Assembly (NCBI GenBank): GCA_023423535.1
Contig: JAFAFL010000137.1
Span: 372,001 to 436,000, forward strand
Length of the DNA: 64,000 bases
Direction: 5' to 3'
Source: Pseudomonadota bacterium
Lineage (GTDB): Bacteria; Myxococcota; Myxococcia; Myxococcales; Myxococcaceae
Position numbers and translations under genes: made by a program. Of the stretch, positions 18,025 through 26,747 are shown piece by piece. Under the pieces are notes generated by a model. It was not told the DNA's origin and searched no databases. It worked only from the letters and a program-made list of their open reading frames with translations. Position 1 is the stretch's first letter. Each line of letters opens with the position of its first letter.

Positions 18025-19647
18025 ATGCGGGTCGTTCAAGCACTGATGATTTTGGGAATCGCGGCGGGTCTCTCCGGCTGTGGAGAGACCGCGCTGACCC
18101 TCACCCAGGCGGAGCCGGACATCGAGCGGCTCTCGGATCCGGCGGAGGCGGCGGAGGCGGCGCTGCGCGCGGACAGCACCTACGACACGGTGTTCGACAA
18201 GGCGGGCCGTGAGTTCGGCATCCCGCCCGCGGTGCTGAAGTCGATCTCCTTCGCGCAGACGCGCTACCAGATGGTCGAGGGCCACGAGGAGTTCGAGGGC
18301 CGCCCGGTCTCCGTCGGTCTGATGGGCCTGTCCTCGGCGCACCTCGAGCGCGCGGCGGAGCTGACCGGCGCGACGGCTGAAGAGATCCGCACCGATCCGC
18401 TGCAGAACGTCCGCGCGGCGGCGGCGCTGCTCGATGCGGCGGCGAAGGAGCTGTCGGTGGATCGCTCCGACGTGCGCAACTTCGCGCCCGCGGTGGCGGA
18501 GCTGATGGACGTGGGCGACGCGGAGGCGCGCCGCAACTTCGTCAACGACGAGGTCTTCCACACGCTGCGCCTCGGCGTGGGCGCGCCCTCCGAGGAGCTC
18601 TCGCAGTCGGGCCAGGCGCTGAGCCTCGAGCTCGAGGGTGACCTCGGGACCTCGAAGCAGGCGCTGTCGGTGGCGCCGGACTACGCGAAGGCGGTGTGGC
18701 GTCCCTCGCCGAACTACAACGCGCGGCCGTCGGGCAACATCGGCAAGCCGGGCATGGTGATCATCCACACCTGCGAGGGCGGCTACTCCGGGTGCTGGGG
18801 CTGGCTGAACAACCCGTCCGCGGGCGCGAGCGCGCACTACGTCGTGAACTCGAACGGCTCTGAGATCTCGCAGCTGGTGCGCGAGTCGCAGCGGGCGTGG
18901 CACATCGCCGCCAACTACGACTGCGCGAACAACAGCAGCGTGGAGTGCTGGCGCAACGGCTACTCGTCGAACCACTTCACCATCGGCATCGAGCACGCGG
19001 GGTATGCGTCGCAGTCCTCCTTCCCCGACGGCCAGCTCAACGCGTCGGCGGCGCTCGTCTGCAACATCACGAAGAAGTACGCGATCCCGCGCGACCGCTA
19101 CCACGTGGTGGGTCACGGCAAGCTGCAGCCGTGGAACCGCACCGACCCGGGCCCGAACTGGCCGTGGACGACCTACCTGAACAAGATCAACAGCTACTGC
19201 GGCAGCGGCGGTGGGACGGCGCCGGCGGCGATCATCGTGGACTCGAACAACGGCAACAACGACAAGACGAAGGGCTACATCCAGGTCTCCTCCAACTGGA
19301 CGAGCTCCAACGCGACGCCCGGCTACTACGGCACCGGCTACTTCCACGCGAGCACCGCCGCGGTCTCCGACGGCGCGACCTTCTGGTTCTACCTGCCGAC
19401 CGCGCAGACGCGGACCATCGACGCGTGGTGGGTCGCGGGCACCAACCGCTCGCCGTCCGCGCCGTTCGTGGCGTTCAACGCGCAGGGCACGAACCTCGGC
19501 ACCAAGAGCGTGAACCAGCAGATCAACGGCGGGAAGTGGAACACGGTCGGGACCTGGAACTTCACCGCCGGCTGGAACAAGGTCGTCCTCTCCCGCTGGA
19601 CCGCCACTGGCCACGTCGTGATCGCTGATGCCGTTCGTATTCGCTGA
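18025..19647 (+). CDS. N-acetylmuramoyl-L-alanine amidase lipoprotein with golvesin-like C-terminal domain
   Basis: A 540-residue lipoprotein (signal ending GIAAGLSGC). Residues ~45-190 form a helical region (FGIPPAVLKSISFAQTRYQM) vaguely like a lysozyme-type fold. Residues ~235-395 are an amidase_2/PGRP domain with zinc-ligand-type residues in VIIHTCEGG, the HYVVNSNG segment, IGIEHAGY and VVGHGKLQPWNR; the family cleaves the MurNAc-L-Ala bond. The C-terminal ~140 residues (IIVDSNNGNNDKTKGYIQ to the end) match the golvesin/Xly carbohydrate-binding-like domain common in myxobacteria. It probably acts on peptidoglycan, perhaps of prey. The start ATG at 18025 has AAGGCAGG upstream; a longer frame is rejected. 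Confidence 0.9.
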   Translation: MRVVQALMILGIAAGLSGCGETALTLTQAEPDIERLSDPAEAAEAALRADSTYDTVFDKAGREFGIPPAVLKSISFAQTRYQMVEGHEEFEGRPVSVGLMGLSSAHLERAAELTGATAEEIRTDPLQNVRAAAALLDAAAKELSVDRSDVRNFAPAVAELMDVGDAEARRNFVNDEVFHTLRLGVGAPSEELSQSGQALSLELEGDLGTSKQALSVAPDYAKAVWRPSPNYNARPSGNIGKPGMVIIHTCEGGYSGCWGWLNNPSAGASAHYVVNSNGSEISQLVRESQRAWHIAANYDCANNSSVECWRNGYSSNHFTIGIEHAGYASQSSFPDGQLNASAALVCNITKKYAIPRDRYHVVGHGKLQPWNRTDPGPNWPWTTYLNKINSYCGSGGGTAPAAIIVDSNNGNNDKTKGYIQVSSNWTSSNATPGYYGTGYFHASTAAVSDGATFWFYLPTAQTRTIDAWWVAGTNRSPSAPFVAFNAQGTNLGTKSVNQQINGGKWNTVGTWNFTAGWNKVVLSRWTATGHVVIADAVRIR

Positions 19648-20905
19648 TCCCTTTTCGAATCGTGCTGACCGCCGCGCGCGCTCCTTCCGGGGGGCGCGCG
19701 TCGGCGCGTTGATGGGGCTCGTGCTGCCCGCGCTCGTCGTGGCGGGCGCTGGCACCGGTTGCCGCCGCAACGAGCCGCAGCAGGCCGCACAGGTTCCTCC
19801 ACCTCCCACCGCGCGCCCGGATCATCCGGTGCCCGAAGCGCCGGTGGAGATCGTCTCCGCCGCGGCCGAAGAGGGCCCCGGGCTGTCCGCCGAGGAGCGC
19901 GCCTCGCTCCCGGGCCTCATCGCCTTCGTGCGTGAGATCGATCACCGCAAGGTGCCGCACGTGGTGCGTCCGGATGGCTCGGGCCTGCGCGCGTTGCCGT
20001 CGCCGCATGGCCTGGACGCGGTGGTGATGGCCGCATCGCGCGACGGGCGTTACCTCGCGGGCGTGGCGGCAGCGGGGGAGGGCGAGGAGCACGTCGAGCA
20101 GCTCGTGCTGTGGACGCTGCCGGAGCTCACCCTGCGCGAAGTAGGCCCGAAGTCTCGGCGGGCGCGGCATCCGGTCTTCTCGCCGGACGGCACGAAGCTC
20201 GCGTTCGAGTCGGGCCACGAGCGCTTCTCCAACCTCTACGTGGCGGAGCTCTCGAAGGGTGGGGAGGCGACCGGTGCGGTGACCGTGCGTCGCGTGACCG
20301 ACGCCGAGGCCGGTGACTTCGAGCCCAGCTGGTCCAGCGACGGCGCCTGGCTGACCTTCGCCTCCAGCCGCGAGGGCGATCCGGAGATCTTCCGGGTGCG
20401 CGCGGACGGCTCGGAGCTGCAGCGGCTGACGGCGTTTCATCGCGAAGACGTCTCGCCTCGGTGGAGCCCGACCGGCGCGCAGATCGCGTTCCTCTCCGAC
20501 CGCGCGGGAGACGACGCGCTCTACCTCATGGCCGCGGATGGCACAGGTCAGCGTCGCGTGGGCCCCGAAGGCGCGGCGCGTGAACACGTGTGGTCGCCGG
20601 ATGGCAGCCGTCTCGCGTTGGCGGTGAAGGCGCAGGGAGGTCGCGCGCGCGTGGCCACCGTGGAGGCGAAGGACGGGCGCGTCACGCTGCTCACGGGAGG
20701 AGACGCGGTGGAGGACATGCCGGCCTTCTCGCCGGATGGACGGCACCTCGTGTTCGTCTCGGATCGCGGAGGGCTGCCGCGGCTCTATCTCATCAGGGCG
20801 GATGGGACCGGCCGTACGCCGCTGTTCGCCCCGAGCGGGAGCGCAGGTGCCTCGCACGACTGGCTGCCGCTGTGGTTCGACGCCGCTCGCGCACCGAAGG
20901 AGTGA
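19628..20905 (+). CDS. TolB-like beta-propeller (PD40) lipoprotein
   Basis: A 425-residue protein with a hydrophobic segment ending in the lipobox-like GAGTGC, a Pro-rich linker, then a PD40/TolB-type propeller with repeated blades: HPVFSPDGTKLAFES, FEPSWSSDGAWLTFASS, SPRWSPTGAQIAFLSDR, HVWSPDGSRLALA, MPAFSPDGRHLVFVSDR. Such lipoproteins sit in the envelope as protein-interaction modules. It is not TolB itself (no Tol-Pal genes nearby, unusual N-terminus). The start ATG at 19628 overlaps the amidase by 20 bases, so co-transcription is likely; ATG at 19712 is an alternative but leaves the signal without a basic n-region. Confidence 0.85.
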   Translation: MPFVFADPFSNRADRRARSFRGARVGALMGLVLPALVVAGAGTGCRRNEPQQAAQVPPPPTARPDHPVPEAPVEIVSAAAEEGPGLSAEERASLPGLIAFVREIDHRKVPHVVRPDGSGLRALPSPHGLDAVVMAASRDGRYLAGVAAAGEGEEHVEQLVLWTLPELTLREVGPKSRRARHPVFSPDGTKLAFESGHERFSNLYVAELSKGGEATGAVTVRRVTDAEAGDFEPSWSSDGAWLTFASSREGDPEIFRVRADGSELQRLTAFHREDVSPRWSPTGAQIAFLSDRAGDDALYLMAADGTGQRRVGPEGAAREHVWSPDGSRLALAVKAQGGRARVATVEAKDGRVTLLTGGDAVEDMPAFSPDGRHLVFVSDRGGLPRLYLIRADGTGRTPLFAPSGSAGASHDWLPLWFDAARAPKE

Positions 20906-20920
20906 GCCGGGCCGGCGAGG

Positions 20921-21178
20921 TCACTGCGCCTCCTGCCCTTCTTCGGCGCGGCGCTCGGCGATCAGATCTCCGACGACGCCGAGCGGCCGCTTCGCCCCGT
21001 AGAGCTTGTCCACGAAGGACTGCAGCTCACGGGCGCCCACGGTGCCGCGCTTCTCGGTGACGGCGGCGGTGATGATCTCCCGCGCCTCGGCCTCCGCGCT
21101 CCTGCCGGCGCGAGCAGCCCGGAGACGCAGCCGCTGCAGGACAGCATCGCTCAGCCCTCGCACCATCAGCGTGGCCAC
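20921..21178 (-). CDS. FitA/VapB-type ribbon-helix-helix antitoxin, no toxin partner adjacent
   Basis: An 85-residue protein beginning MATLMVRGLSDAVLQRLRLR, the standard N-terminus of FitA-type RHH antitoxins; the helix continues AARAGRSAEAEAREIITAAV. Partners are normally PIN-domain RNases (FitB/VapC) encoded immediately downstream. Here the gene is followed by a convergent TolB-like gene, so no toxin fits. The start is GTG at 21178, with a G-rich ribosome site and only three bases from the stop of the HD-type gene, so it is probably read as the last gene of that operon. Confidence 0.82.
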   Translation of the reverse strand: MATLMVRGLSDAVLQRLRLRAARAGRSAEAEAREIITAAVTEKRGTVGARELQSFVDKLYGAKRPLGVVGDLIAERRAEEGQEAQ

Positions 21179-21181
21179 GGC

Positions 21182-22498
21182 CTACAACCCCCCCAGCGTC
21201 ATCGACCGCTGCCGGCGGGTCATGACCTTCACCGGCTGGATGGCCATGACCTTCATGAAGACGGAGAGCAGCTCGGGGTCGAACTTGTGGCGCAGCTCGG
21301 TCCACATGAGCATCAGCGCGATCTCCGGGCCGTACGCGTCGCGGTAGGGCCGCTTCGAGGTCAGCGCGTCGTAGGTGTCGCAGATGGCGATGATCTTCGC
21401 GTAGAGCCCGAGGTTGCTCTTCGGGATGATCATCTGGATGTTCCCGCGCGCGTCCCGCACCGGCGTGCCGAACTCCACCTTGTGCTCGATCGTGGTGACC
21501 ACCCGCATCAGCGTGGAGCGGGTGATCGCCTTCTCCATGAGGATGTTGCGCACGGTCACCAGCGGCACCCGCGCGATCTGCGCCTTCTCCTCAGGGGTGA
21601 GCGCGCCCTTCTTCGTGGTGAAGCCGTCCGGCGCCGACGCCATGCCCGCGTCGTGGAAGAGGGCGATGTAGCCGAGGTCCCGCAGCTGCGGCTTCGTCAG
21701 TCCCAGCTCCGCGCCGAAGACCACCGCCATCAGGCACACGTTGACCTGGTGGAACACGAGGTAGTCGGCCTCGCGCTTGAGCGTGGTCATCCCGAGGAAG
21801 TGCGTGCGCTGGTCGTAGCTGATGTCCACGAAGTCCTGGATGATCCGCAGCGCCTTCATGGTGGAGATGGGCTTCCCCGCCTTCACCGACTCCATGTACT
21901 TCGTGAGGTAGAACACCGCGCGCGCGTAGACGGTCATCGCGTACTTCTTGCGATCGACCTTCTGGTCGTCGGGCGTGTCCAGCTCCTCCTTGTCGAGCTT
22001 CTCCTTCAGCTTCGAGTACTTCGCGACCTTCATCGAGAGGAGCTTCCGCCCCCCGATGCCGTCCTCGTCCGAGAGCGCGTTCTGCTCCTTGGCGAAGATC
22101 CAGATGAAGTTCTCCAGCTCCTTCACCGACACCGGCTTGGTGAGGGTGAACCCGCCCACGTCCTTCGAGCGGAGCTCGGCGACGAGGAAGCGCACGTTCT
22201 CCAGCGCGTTGAGGTCCACCTTCACCAGCATGTTGTTCAGGTAGAACGACTCCTTCACCGTCATCAGCTCGAAGCGGCTCTCCTTCTGGATGACGGCGTT
22301 GATGTTCTCCGCCAGCGCGGCGAGCGGCTTGTGGAACACCGCGTTGTCCGGGTCGTACATCTTCACCGACCGCACGAGCATGTAGAGCCCGGACACCGTG
22401 TTGCGCGCGAGGTGCTGCAGCTTCTCCGAGTGATCGCGGCCGTAGTCCTGCAGGCTCTCCTGGCCCTCGCCGTGCGTGATCTTCAGTGCGTCCGCCAT
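21182..22498 (-). CDS. Degenerate HD-GYP-like protein with N-terminal sensory-type module
   Basis: A 438-residue soluble protein. Residues ~25-155 form a module also found in the neighbouring HEAT protein (SVKMYDPDN, INAVIQKESRFELM, SFYLNNMLVK). Residues ~230-420 resemble an HD-GYP domain: HQVNVCLMAVVFGAELGL, LGYIALFHDAGM (HD pair), VTTIEHKVEFGTP, and the typical AIICDTYDALTSKRPYR-type stretch. The GYP triad and the DGTGYP-type loop are missing (FGTP instead), so c-di-GMP hydrolysis is doubtful; it may be a binding protein. The start ATG at 22498 has GGAG five bases upstream. It lies 27 bases after the HEAT gene and ahead of the antitoxin, in one probable operon. Confidence 0.85.
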   Translation of the reverse strand: MADALKITHGEGQESLQDYGRDHSEKLQHLARNTVSGLYMLVRSVKMYDPDNAVFHKPLAALAENINAVIQKESRFELMTVKESFYLNNMLVKVDLNALENVRFLVAELRSKDVGGFTLTKPVSVKELENFIWIFAKEQNALSDEDGIGGRKLLSMKVAKYSKLKEKLDKEELDTPDDQKVDRKKYAMTVYARAVFYLTKYMESVKAGKPISTMKALRIIQDFVDISYDQRTHFLGMTTLKREADYLVFHQVNVCLMAVVFGAELGLTKPQLRDLGYIALFHDAGMASAPDGFTTKKGALTPEEKAQIARVPLVTVRNILMEKAITRSTLMRVVTTIEHKVEFGTPVRDARGNIQMIIPKSNLGLYAKIIAICDTYDALTSKRPYRDAYGPEIALMLMWTELRHKFDPELLSVFMKVMAIQPVKVMTRRQRSMTLGGL

Positions 22499-22525
22499 CG
22501 TCGCTCCGGGTTCAGACCTTCGTGC

Positions 22526-24307
22526 CTACTCCGCCGCGGCGGCGTCGCCGAACAGCGCCTTCTTCGTGACGTAGATGCCCTTGCGCGCGGCCACGAGGAC
22601 CTCGGTGGGCTGCCCCTTGTCCTCGACGAGCACCTGCAGGAGCTTCAGCGCGCCGATGCTGCGTGCGCCGGTGAGCCCCGCGACCGCGAAGAGCTTCTCC
22701 TCCAGCACGCGCTTCTTGTTCAGGAACGTCGTCTTCTGCCCGAGCATCTGCCCGAACAGCGAGAGCGCGCCCGCCTGTCCCGTCGCGCCGAGCGCCGCGT
22801 AGAACGCCGCCTTCTCGTCGTCCTTCCGCTTGTCGAACGAGGGCTCCTTCAGCGCGCGCATGAGGTCGAGGTACGACTTCTCCGGATCGAGCTCTGCCAG
22901 CAACCGCGCCGCGAGCATCCGCACCTGCGGCACCGGGTCCGCAAGGCCCAGCACGAGCAGCCTGCGCGCTTCGCCGGTGCGGCCCTTCGCGATCACGCTC
23001 ATCGCATCGAGCCGCACCGCGAGGTTCTTGTGCGCGAGCACCGTGGCGAACATCTTGATCCGGTCCGGGTGCCCGCTCTTTTCGAGGATGTAGACCATGT
23101 CCCGCACCGTCTGCGGGCGCTCGGACTGGAGCCGGTTCACGAAGGGCTCGGTGATCTCGCGCACGTGTTCGGCGAGGACGTCGCAGAGCAGCTGGCGGTT
23201 CTCCGGCAGCTCGATCGTCTCCAGGATCGAGAGCAGCGTGGGCACCGCGAGCCCCTCCACCGCCTGCAGGTAGCGCACGAGGTCCTGCGGGTTCTTCGGC
23301 CGGCTGGTGCGGAGGATGTCGCCGAGCCGTGAGAGCCGCTGCTCCTCGCCCATGCGGGTGACGAAGGACATCTTCAGCCGGGCGACGACCGCGTTCTGCG
23401 GATCGCGCTGCTCGAGCGCGCGCAGCTTGAGCACGATGTTGTTGATCGTCGCGAAGTCCTCTTGCAGCAGCATCGCGTCGAGCAGCTGCGCGAACATCGC
23501 CTCCAGCACGCCCGCGTCGTCCACGCCGGACTCGACGACCTGGAACACCGCGCTGACGAGCTTGGGGAAGAGCCGCGACTGCTCCTCCTCCATCAGCTCG
23601 CGCTGCACCTTCGCCTTCAGCTCGTCGCTCGCCGGCGTGCCTGCGACGACGACGCCGCGCATCGTGTCCACCTCGTCGATGCGGCCCTCGAGATCCTCCG
23701 CGCTCACCCGCGCGAAGCGGAGGAAGTCGTCCGAGTGCGTGCGCAGGCGGTTGTAGAGATAGCCCACGATCTTGTCGACCTCGACGGCGACCTCCTCCTC
23801 GGAGAACTCGTCCATCTGGAAGCCTTCGACGACGACGTACTCGATGTGCGCCAGCGAGGCCTTCCACAGCTGCGCGAGCACGTCCTCTCCGCGCTCGTTG
23901 TCGCTCACTGCGATGAGCGTCAGCGTGACGAGCTCGTCCACGCCGAGCCCCGGCCGGAAGATGAGCTGGCGGATCCCGTCCTTGTAGAACTTGTAGGGGA
24001 GGGGGTTGTCCTCGCTGAACAGCGGCTGCCCGTAGAGCTGCAGGTTCTGCGGATCGATCTTCAGGGACAGCGCGCCGTGCTTCTGCGTGTACGCGCTGAT
24101 CGACTCGTGCGCCTTGCCGAGGAACTCGCCGTACTTGCCGTCGGCGTGCCGGTACATGCCGATCTGCTTGATGCCCTTCACCAGGTGGAACGCGAACGCG
24201 CGCGCCATCTCCACGCGCTCGCGCTTCTCCGGATCGGCCATCGGATCGGCAGCGGGCGCGTCCACCGGTCCCGCCGCCTTCTGCTGCAGCGCCTGTCCCT
24301 GTGCCAT
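22526..24307 (-). CDS. HEAT-repeat protein with the same N-terminal module as the HD neighbour
   Basis: A 593-residue soluble protein. After a ~30-residue disordered start, residues ~35-165 match the N-terminal module of the next gene (GIKQIGMYRHADG, ISAYTQKHGALSLK, LQLYGQPLFSEDN, YKFYKDGIRQLIF). A long helical region follows, with HEAT-type repeats toward the end (LAVRLDAMSVIAKGRTGEAR, DPVPQVRMLAARLLAELDPE). HEAT proteins act as scaffolds; no enzyme motif is seen. ATG at 24307 has no Shine-Dalgarno sequence; TACACT (24317-24322, minus strand) is nine bases before it. It is the first gene of the HEAT-HD-antitoxin operon. Confidence 0.85.
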   Translation of the reverse strand: MAQGQALQQKAAGPVDAPAADPMADPEKRERVEMARAFAFHLVKGIKQIGMYRHADGKYGEFLGKAHESISAYTQKHGALSLKIDPQNLQLYGQPLFSEDNPLPYKFYKDGIRQLIFRPGLGVDELVTLTLIAVSDNERGEDVLAQLWKASLAHIEYVVVEGFQMDEFSEEEVAVEVDKIVGYLYNRLRTHSDDFLRFARVSAEDLEGRIDEVDTMRGVVVAGTPASDELKAKVQRELMEEEQSRLFPKLVSAVFQVVESGVDDAGVLEAMFAQLLDAMLLQEDFATINNIVLKLRALEQRDPQNAVVARLKMSFVTRMGEEQRLSRLGDILRTSRPKNPQDLVRYLQAVEGLAVPTLLSILETIELPENRQLLCDVLAEHVREITEPFVNRLQSERPQTVRDMVYILEKSGHPDRIKMFATVLAHKNLAVRLDAMSVIAKGRTGEARRLLVLGLADPVPQVRMLAARLLAELDPEKSYLDLMRALKEPSFDKRKDDEKAAFYAALGATGQAGALSLFGQMLGQKTTFLNKKRVLEEKLFAVAGLTGARSIGALKLLQVLVEDKGQPTEVLVAARKGIYVTKKALFGDAAAAE

Positions 24308-24379
24308 TGCCGCGGGAGTGTACGCCAGAGTCGCGGGTCACCCCATGGGGCGAGCGTGACCTACACCCGCGGCCGCGCC

Positions 24380-25210
24380 TCAGAAGCGGACGCTGAGCCC
24401 CGCGTGGAGATGGAGGAGGTTGAGCACGTCGGACGACGACCTCGTGAGGTGCCCACGTGCCGCCATCCGGTCCTCCTCCGAGACGCCCTCCCAACGACAG
24501 GTGGACGGCTCGTAGCGGGTCGTGCCCCTTCGAAGCGGAGTCCAGTCGTCTCTGCCGATCGCGCTCGGGTCGATCTCACCGAGCGTGCAGCCGTTCAGCT
24601 TCTCGATCCGCGTCGAGTAGAAGAGGTTCCTCGCCTCCACGCGCAGCGTCACCCGCTCGGAGAGGCCGGCCTGCATGCCGATCGCGGCCTGCGCCAGCGG
24701 GCGGAGGCCGGAGTCCGCGTAGATGGCGCCGGTCTCCCGATCATTTCGCAGGAAGATACGCGTCCCCGCCACGCCAACGCCCCCGCTGAGGAAGCCCGCG
24801 TACCGGAACTCCGTGTTCCCGAGCTGGATGGTTCCGCGCGCGGGGACGACCTCGGTTCCAGCGGTCACGCCCCAGCGCATGAGGTTCAGGGTGGCCGCCT
24901 GGCCTTGTTGGCGCACGCGATCCGTCAGCTCCCGGTTGAAGCTGGAGGTACGCGCGGCCCAGTTCAACTGGCCGAGCAGCTGGAGTCCCACCCCCTCGCG
25001 CACGCGATACGTGTAGGCGAGCGCGCTCCCGACGTGCTCGCTGAACTTCCCGTTGAGCTGCGGCGCGACGGGGTAGAGCGTGAGCTCGTGCGGGAGCGCC
25101 GGGCGCAGGTTCGGCTCGGCGGAGGCGACCACCGCGGCGACCTCGGCGTCGGAGGCGGAGGCAGCGGGCGCGACGATCACCAGCAAGAGGGACAGCGCTA
25201 GACGCCGCAT
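24380..25210 (-). CDS. Outer-membrane beta-barrel, paralogue of GltA
   Basis: A 276-residue protein with a cleavable signal (MRRLALSLLLVIVAPAASAS) and alternating strand pattern to a terminal Phe (HAGLSVRF), as in outer-membrane barrels. It aligns along its length with GltA in this same window: LTLYPVAPQLNGKFSEH against LSLYPVIPQVNGKFTNH, then SALAYTYRVRE, SFNRELTDRVRQQGQAAT, and the end SSDVLNLLHLHAGLSVRF. GltA is part of the outer-membrane platform of gliding motility. The gene is not in a glt operon. The start ATG at 25210 has GAGGAG five bases upstream. The function may be a variant platform or a duplicate barrel of another system. Confidence 0.88.
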   Translation of the reverse strand: MRRLALSLLLVIVAPAASASDAEVAAVVASAEPNLRPALPHELTLYPVAPQLNGKFSEHVGSALAYTYRVREGVGLQLLGQLNWAARTSSFNRELTDRVRQQGQAATLNLMRWGVTAGTEVVPARGTIQLGNTEFRYAGFLSGGVGVAGTRIFLRNDRETGAIYADSGLRPLAQAAIGMQAGLSERVTLRVEARNLFYSTRIEKLNGCTLGEIDPSAIGRDDWTPLRRGTTRYEPSTCRWEGVSEEDRMAARGHLTRSSSDVLNLLHLHAGLSVRF

Positions 25211-25310
25211 GGCGACTCCTCGCGAGAGCTGAAAGAGCCGTCATCATGCGCAGATCCGCGACGTCGCTCAACCGCTCGAGGTGCAACCAACCCGCGCGAC
25301 AAGTGAATCG

Positions 25311-25724
25311 CTACGCCTGCACGTTCCTCAGCCGGCGGGTGAGGACCTTGATGATCCCCACCGCGATCTCCGGCTTCTCGCCCATGATCTCCTGGAAGTC
25401 CTCGCGCGAGATCTTCAGCACGTTGGTGTCGGTCAAGGCGGTCACCGTGGCGCTCCGCGGCGCGGCATCGAGGATCGCCATCTCGCCGAAGCACTCGCGC
25501 TCGCCCAGCTCCGCGAGCACGCGGTCCTGCTTGTGGACCCGCACCCTGCCGTCGAGCACGAGGTAGAGCGCATCGCCCGACTCGCCCTCGGCGAAGATCT
25601 CCTCGCCGGGCTCGTGGGTCTCCTCCGACGACACCAGCGCCACCTGCGCGAGGTCCTCTCCGGGGATCTGCGAGAAGAGGTCGATCGACTTGAGGAAGAG
25701 GACCTTCTCGACGGTGGACAGCAT
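25311..25724 (-). CDS. Single-domain cyclic-nucleotide-binding protein
   Basis: A 137-residue protein that is almost entirely one cNMP-binding domain: PGEEIFAEGESGDALYLVLDG, then the phosphate-binding cassette FGEMAILDAAPRSATVTA with the Glu and Arg that contact cAMP or cGMP. No DNA-binding domain follows, so it is not a CRP-type regulator. In many bacteria the domain is fused behind NTT-HEAT transporters; here such a transporter is encoded ~2 kb upstream on the same strand, and a link is inferred. The start is ATG at 25724 with TAGGCT eleven bases before it. Confidence 0.9.
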   Translation of the reverse strand: MLSTVEKVLFLKSIDLFSQIPGEDLAQVALVSSEETHEPGEEIFAEGESGDALYLVLDGRVRVHKQDRVLAELGERECFGEMAILDAAPRSATVTALTDTNVLKISREDFQEIMGEKPEIAVGIIKVLTRRLRNVQA

Positions 25725-25769
25725 GGGCGCGCGCGAGCCTACAGCAGTCCGCGCCCGCCGCGGCCTGGC

Positions 25770-26609
25770 TCAGCGCCGGATGAGCTTCCCCGACCCGGCG
25801 TTCCCGACCACGTCCACGGTCCCGTCTCCGGACAGCTCCACATCGCCCGATCCGTCGATGCGCACCGACGCGACGCCGCCGTTCACCGTCGCGCGAATGA
25901 GGCCCGAGCCGGAGTTGTGCAGCGCTGCGTCATGCACCGGCAGCGCACCTGCGTCCAGCGAGCCGCTCCCCTCCACGGTGCCCTTCAGGCGGGTACCCGC
26001 ACCGCGCAGCGTTGCCGCTCCGGAACCGACGAGGGTCACCTCCGCGGTGCCGAGCTCCCCCGTCCAGGTGAAATCTCCGGAGCCGACGCTGCGGAGTGCG
26101 AGCGTCTCCACCGCCGCCCCGTCTCCCGCGCAGGTGCCGATGTCGCCCGAGCCGGAGAGCTTCACGTCCAGGCTGAGCATGCCACCGCACAGCTCCAGAT
26201 CGCCGGAGCCGCTGGACTCGATGACGAGCGCCTCGGGCGCCTGGCTCCCCTCGGCGCGGAGGTCGCCCGAGCCCGTCAACTCCACGCGGCGCACCCGCGG
26301 CAGGTACACGTCAACGCGTCCCTCGCCGTCGTAGTCGAGCCACGAAGTCGAGGTGTCGATCCGAAGGGCGCCATCCGCGATCTCGAGCTGCACCGCGTCC
26401 TGGAGGTTCTCGTCGAGGAAGACGTCGACGCGGAAGTCCTCGCTGCCGCGGTGAAGCACCACGTCGAGCGAGGTCGTGTTCTCCAACGCATCGAAGTTCG
26501 AGAGCTCGTGTACCCGCGTGACCTTCGTCCCGTTGCCTCGCATCCCGGGGCCGCAGGCAAGGGTGAGGGCGAGGAGGAGAGACAGCAGGGGGAGTCGCTT
26601 CGCGTTCAC
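25770..26609 (-). CDS. DUF2807 (head-GIN) beta-helix lipoprotein
   Basis: A 279-residue lipoprotein (signal ending ALTLAC) made of repeating Gly-Ser-Gly-Asp turns (LTGSGDLRAEG, SSGSGDLELCGG, LSGSGDIGTC, GSGDVELSGDG), the mark of DUF2807 right-handed beta-helix proteins. They are secreted or envelope proteins of unknown role. The start is GTG at 26609, because GGAG lies six bases upstream; the ATG at 26621 in the same frame overlaps that ribosome site. It follows the membrane-protein gene after a gap of ~140 bases. Confidence 0.85.
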   Translation of the reverse strand: MNAKRLPLLSLLLALTLACGPGMRGNGTKVTRVHELSNFDALENTTSLDVVLHRGSEDFRVDVFLDENLQDAVQLEIADGALRIDTSTSWLDYDGEGRVDVYLPRVRRVELTGSGDLRAEGSQAPEALVIESSGSGDLELCGGMLSLDVKLSGSGDIGTCAGDGAAVETLALRSVGSGDFTWTGELGTAEVTLVGSGAATLRGAGTRLKGTVEGSGSLDAGALPVHDAALHNSGSGLIRATVNGGVASVRIDGSGDVELSGDGTVDVVGNAGSGKLIRR

Positions 26610-26747
26610 GGCATGCTCCATTCGGGTGGCCGCCTGGCCGGTTCGGCAGGTGGAACACCGGACGAGCGGAGAAGTGTCACCGAATTCTGTGGACGGTGCC
26701 ACGAACGAACGCACGCGACCAGGGGCGGCCGAAGCGGGCGCGGGCTG

